DNA from: Psychroflexus aestuariivivens | GTDB lineage: Bacteria > Bacteroidota > Bacteroidia > Flavobacteriales > Flavobacteriaceae | Direction: 5' to 3' | DNA: 64,000 nt | Assembly: GCF_004010055.1 (NCBI RefSeq) | Contig: NZ_RQVT01000050.1 | Span: forward strand, 1 to 64,000 | In this document: piece after piece, positions 60,681 to 64,000 of the stretch | How positions within the stretch are numbered: position 1 is the stretch's first letter | How the letters are laid out: each line of letters opens with the position of its first letter | Notes under the pieces: generated by a model | The model's input: the letters and a program-made list of their open reading frames with translations, nothing else | What the model was told of the DNA's origin: nothing | Databases searched by the model: none | Made by a program: the position numbers and the translations under genes

Positions 60681-63600
60681 TTAAAAATCTGTTTTTAAAC
60701 TAACTCCAAAACTTCTTGTAGAAGGATATGAGAAATCCTCGACACCTTGTACGATGTTGCGGTCTTGAAAAGCGTTGAGTTCTGGGTCAAAATGTGGATT
60801 TTCTGTGAATAACAACAAATTACTCCCTACAAGGCCAATCTTTAAATTTTCGGTACCCAAAGAGCTGGCTATTTTTTCAGAAAATGTATAGTAAATGCTG
60901 AGTTGTCTTAGCTTAAGGTAGGAAGCATCATAAAGTGCACTGGCTTCATTACCTCTATCAAAAAAAGCATTATTGAATGTGCTTGCTGCAACAGCAGTGG
61001 TGTTGGGGACATAATTAGGATTTTCGGGTGTTCCTATATTGGTCACTCCATCTCCAACAATACCATTTCCATCAACAAAACGTGTATTGGGTCCACCGCC
61101 TTCTCTGCCACGTAAAGTTTCTTCTAAAACACCAGAGGTGCTTCCAAGGGCTTTAATCCTGGAGACAATAGTTCCTCCATGGCGCCAGTCAAAGAGTATG
61201 TTCATATCCCAGTTTTTATAAGAAAAGCTGTTGCTGAAACCTAACGAGAAGTCAGGGTTATAATTTCCTAATTTTCTAAGGTTAGGATCCTGAACAGGTA
61301 AGCCATTAGAGTCAAATAGAGTTTGACCATCTATTTCAACAAAACCAGTTCCGTACATGTCACCTACTTGCCCATCTTCTTTGGCAATGAAAAAAACCGT
61401 ATTAGAACCGCCGCTACCACTAAAAACACTTGCTGTTGCAGTGACAAATTGATCTACGCCCTGAGGGAGTTCTGTAACTATACTTCTGAATGTGCTAAAA
61501 TTGAAAGCTGTATTCCATTGAAAATCGTTCGATTTAATTGGTGATGCCGAAAGTCTAATTTCAAGACCTCTGGTTCTTATTTCACCTCCATTTTCATTAA
61601 AACTTAAAAAACCACTTGCACTTGATATGGGTCTTGAGATAATTTGATCTTTACTTACATTTTGATATACAGAAGCATCTAGCTGAATTCTACCTTTTAG
61701 GAACCAGGCTTCAACTCCAGCTTCGTAAGCATCTAGTCGCTCTGGTTTCAGGTTGGTATTTTGTAAAACCGTGGCATTGGTGACTCTAAAGTTAGAACCA
61801 TAATTTCCATTCAGCTGAAAAGTTTGCGTATTTTGAAAAGGGTCTGTATCATTTCCTACAGATGCTGCACTTAATCTAAATTTTAGGAATGAAACGGACT
61901 CAGGAAGCTTCAGGCGTTCTGAAGCAATATAACTTAGTCCTGCAGAATAATAACTAAATGAGTTATTCTCTGAAGGTAAAGTACTGCTCCAGTCGTTTCT
62001 AAATGTGAAATCAGCGTAGAGCTCGTCTTTATATGAGAAATTGGCTGTGCTATACACGCTGTTGATACGTTTCTCAAAACGTTCGCTGTTCCCAAGCAAG
62101 GGGGAACGAGAGTTGGCCAATGTGTAGATTTCCGGCACTGCCAGCTGTGAGGCTTCAGAAAATGAATAATGAATTTCCTGGTTAAATCGGTTGGCACCTG
62201 CGGTAAGTGTGTAGTCCCAATTTTCATCAATCTTATTTTGGTAAGAAAGTAAAAAGTCGGTATTCATTTCAGTAAAGCGTACTTTATCTTCTCTGAAGGA
62301 GCCAAAGGGATTCGCGTTGGTACTTACTGCTCTTCTGAAATTTCTTTGATCGTCATAAGTATCTATTCCAGTTCTCACTTTAAGCGATAAATGCTCAGAA
62401 AACTCGTAAATAGCAGATACATTTCCCAAAATTCTGTTTTTATCAAAACTGTTGGTATTTTCAAATACAGTGAGGTAAGGATTAGTCAGCCATAGATAAT
62501 TGATGTCAAAATGTTGACGCCCGGTTTGCCCAGCCTGCCAATAATCTCTCATGGATTCTATATTAGTTTGCCTTCCCGTCCAGTTGAATCCATAAAGTAC
62601 GTTTTCATAACCATAACCTAGATTTGGACGGTTGCCACTTCGAGTGTTTATGAAATTTAGAAACGTGTTGACTTTTAGATTTTCGCTAAGTTCCTGATCG
62701 AGACTTATAGAAATTCCATCACGCTTTAGGTCTGTATTAGGAACAATACCTTCATTGCGTAAGTTGCTGTAAGAAAGCCTCATACCGCCAATATCTCCTC
62801 TTTTACTTATGGCAATATTATTTTGGTAAGTGATGCCAGTATCAAAAAAATTGCGAACATTATCGGGTCTGGATACCCATGGCGTTGCTGTAATTGGCGT
62901 AAAAGAACCATCGGGTAAAGTACGTGAAATGACATCTCCACCCCTTACAGGATTACCATTGATGTCCACAGATGGACTGTCGAACTGCGGGATTAATAGG
63001 CCAGCATCCAATCGCGGTCCATAACTGCTTATACCACCATCATTAATACCAGCTCCAACACCATTCTGAAATGCATACTGGCCATTAGAGCCTAAGCCAT
63101 AAACATTTTGATAATCTGGAAGCGTTAGCAAAGTTTCAATGGTGAAATTACTATTGATGCTTACTCCTAATCCTTCAGATTTTTTTCCTCGCTTAGTCGT
63201 AATGAGGACAACTCCATTGGCAGCACGGGAACCATATAAGGCAGCTGAGCCAGCACCTTTCAATACTGAAATAGATTCTATATCATCAGGACTAAACTCT
63301 GAAGCGCCATTTCCATAATCTACTTCTTGTAAAGCACCGTCATTAACTAGATCGCTTGTGATTTGTTCGTTGCTTATAGGAACCCCGTCTACAACAAATA
63401 AGGGTTGATTACTTCCACTTAGTGAATTTTCACCACGTATGATAATTCTCGATGAAGATCCAACACCACTCGATCCGTTTGTTATTTGCACTCCAGCTAC
63501 CTGTCCGGCCATACCATTAACCATATTGGTTTGTGGTACGTCAACCATTTTTTCAGAATCTATTGTAGAAACAGATGAAGACAAAGAACGTTTTTCCTTT

Positions 63601-63932
63601 TTGATACCCAGAGCCGTTACAACTACTTCATTGAGTTGCTCTTCTGAAACCTTCAAAATAATTACATCCTGAAGTTGACTGTTTTTCACTTCTATAAGAG
63701 CAGTTTCAAACCCTATGGAAGAAATTTCTAAAATGAAATTTCTGGAGTTGGTTTCCAAGCTAAAAAAACCATTAGCATCTGTAGTGGTATAATTCTGAGT
63801 CCCTTTTTCAGATACAGCTGCGTAGGGTATAGGATTTTGATTGCTATCTACAACTCTAGCTTCATAAACATTGTTTTGTGAAAACGTTGTTATCACAAAT
63901 AATTGCCAGAAGGCAATGAGAAATAATTTCAT
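60681..63932 (-). CDS. SusC/RagA family TonB-linked outer membrane protein
   Basis: 1083 residues. A signal peptide (ending ITTFSQ) is followed by a CarboxypepD_reg-like domain (about 22-100, DSNQNPIPYAAVSEKGTQNY), the family plug start VVTALGIKKEKRSLSSSVS, plug motifs VPQTNMVNGMAGQVAGVQI and GSAALYGSRAANGVVLITTKRG, and a 22-strand barrel ending STRSFGVSLKTDF. It imports ligands captured by SusD using TonB energy. It is the first gene of a four-gene operon; a near-match -7 box (TAGCCTTG, 63966-63959) lies 26 bases upstream. Length is normal for the family. Confidence 0.95.
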   Translation of the reverse strand: MKLFLIAFWQLFVITTFSQNNVYEARVVDSNQNPIPYAAVSEKGTQNYTTTDANGFFSLETNSRNFILEISSIGFETALIEVKNSQLQDVIILKVSEEQLNEVVVTALGIKKEKRSLSSSVSTIDSEKMVDVPQTNMVNGMAGQVAGVQITNGSSGVGSSSRIIIRGENSLSGSNQPLFVVDGVPISNEQITSDLVNDGALQEVDYGNGASEFSPDDIESISVLKGAGSAALYGSRAANGVVLITTKRGKKSEGLGVSINSNFTIETLLTLPDYQNVYGLGSNGQYAFQNGVGAGINDGGISSYGPRLDAGLLIPQFDSPSVDINGNPVRGGDVISRTLPDGSFTPITATPWVSRPDNVRNFFDTGITYQNNIAISKRGDIGGMRLSYSNLRNEGIVPNTDLKRDGISISLDQELSENLKVNTFLNFINTRSGNRPNLGYGYENVLYGFNWTGRQTNIESMRDYWQAGQTGRQHFDINYLWLTNPYLTVFENTNSFDKNRILGNVSAIYEFSEHLSLKVRTGIDTYDDQRNFRRAVSTNANPFGSFREDKVRFTEMNTDFLLSYQNKIDENWDYTLTAGANRFNQEIHYSFSEASQLAVPEIYTLANSRSPLLGNSERFEKRINSVYSTANFSYKDELYADFTFRNDWSSTLPSENNSFSYYSAGLSYIASERLKLPESVSFLKFRLSAASVGNDTDPFQNTQTFQLNGNYGSNFRVTNATVLQNTNLKPERLDAYEAGVEAWFLKGRIQLDASVYQNVSKDQIISRPISSASGFLSFNENGGEIRTRGLEIRLSASPIKSNDFQWNTAFNFSTFRSIVTELPQGVDQFVTATASVFSGSGGSNTVFFIAKEDGQVGDMYGTGFVEIDGQTLFDSNGLPVQDPNLRKLGNYNPDFSLGFSNSFSYKNWDMNILFDWRHGGTIVSRIKALGSTSGVLEETLRGREGGGPNTRFVDGNGIVGDGVTNIGTPENPNYVPNTTAVAASTFNNAFFDRGNEASALYDASYLKLRQLSIYYTFSEKIASSLGTENLKIGLVGSNLLLFTENPHFDPELNAFQDRNIVQGVEDFSYPSTRSFGVSLKTDF

Positions 63933-64000
63933 TCTAGTGATTGTTTAGTCTATGACTTCAAGGCTAATTCTACGATTCTTTGGTTTGAAATTTTAGACTT

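Noticed and set aside
1-64000. CRISPR arrays, restriction systems, toxin-antitoxin pairs, prophage genes and rRNA operons
   Set aside because: I looked for regularly spaced repeats and for the characteristic proteins on both strands and saw none.

Overview
The window is AT-rich chromosomal DNA from a member of the Bacteroidota, most likely the family Flavobacteriaceae. The reasons are the mutY-ssb-gldE-gldD gliding cluster, a type IX secretion system (T9SS) type B sorting domain followed by a PorP/SprF protein, a SusC/SusD pair, a DUF4374/PepSY/TonB-receptor iron locus, many TTG and GTG starts without clear Shine-Dalgarno sequences, and repeated TAnnTTTG promoter elements (the Bacteroidetes -7 box). 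All functional calls come from reading translated sequence and recalled family motifs; no database search was run.

The first 49 kb is dense, ordinary core genome. It holds a T9SS cargo end plus PorP/SprF (1-1177), an S41 protease pair with a helical protein (1418-4485), a ketoacyl synthase with bioB (4643-6981), a cupin protein, and an iron-uptake operon with a palindromic operator (7986-12981). Next come recX, an RNase G-like gene, a 29-residue basic protein and hup (12986-15675), then mutY-ssb-gldE-gldD (15809-19301), an EamA transporter and trhO. A five-gene synthase-type polysaccharide operon fills 21497-27835. Then follow recA, an ECF sigma operon with a combined anti-sigma/outer-membrane barrel, an HU-like/SPOR protein, a thioesterase, rpmA/rplU, an M16 protease pair, hemA-hemC-hemD with a divergent AraC regulator, repair genes (3-methyladenine glycosylase, DNA ligase), an S41 protease, a dCMP deaminase and a HupE-like protein.

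From the tRNA-Ala gene at 49526 to about 57.1 kb the window is accessory in character. It contains an IS30 transposase remnant, small membrane and lipoproteins of unknown function, a BatD-like gene broken by an in-frame stop, inverted repeats, a GC-rich structured RNA candidate (54312-54502), DUF1428, a peroxiredoxin-like lipoprotein, and a TolC-family gene that has lost its 5' part and carries an in-frame stop.

The last 7 kb (57113-63932) is a compact four-gene operon: SusC, SusD, a nucleoside-hydrolase-like lipoprotein, and a kinase whose active-site motifs resemble 5-methylthioribose kinase. I infer a nucleoside or methylthioadenosine scavenging locus; its junction with the broken TolC gene suggests it was inserted there. 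Together with the polysaccharide operon it is the best candidate for an undescribed system in the window.
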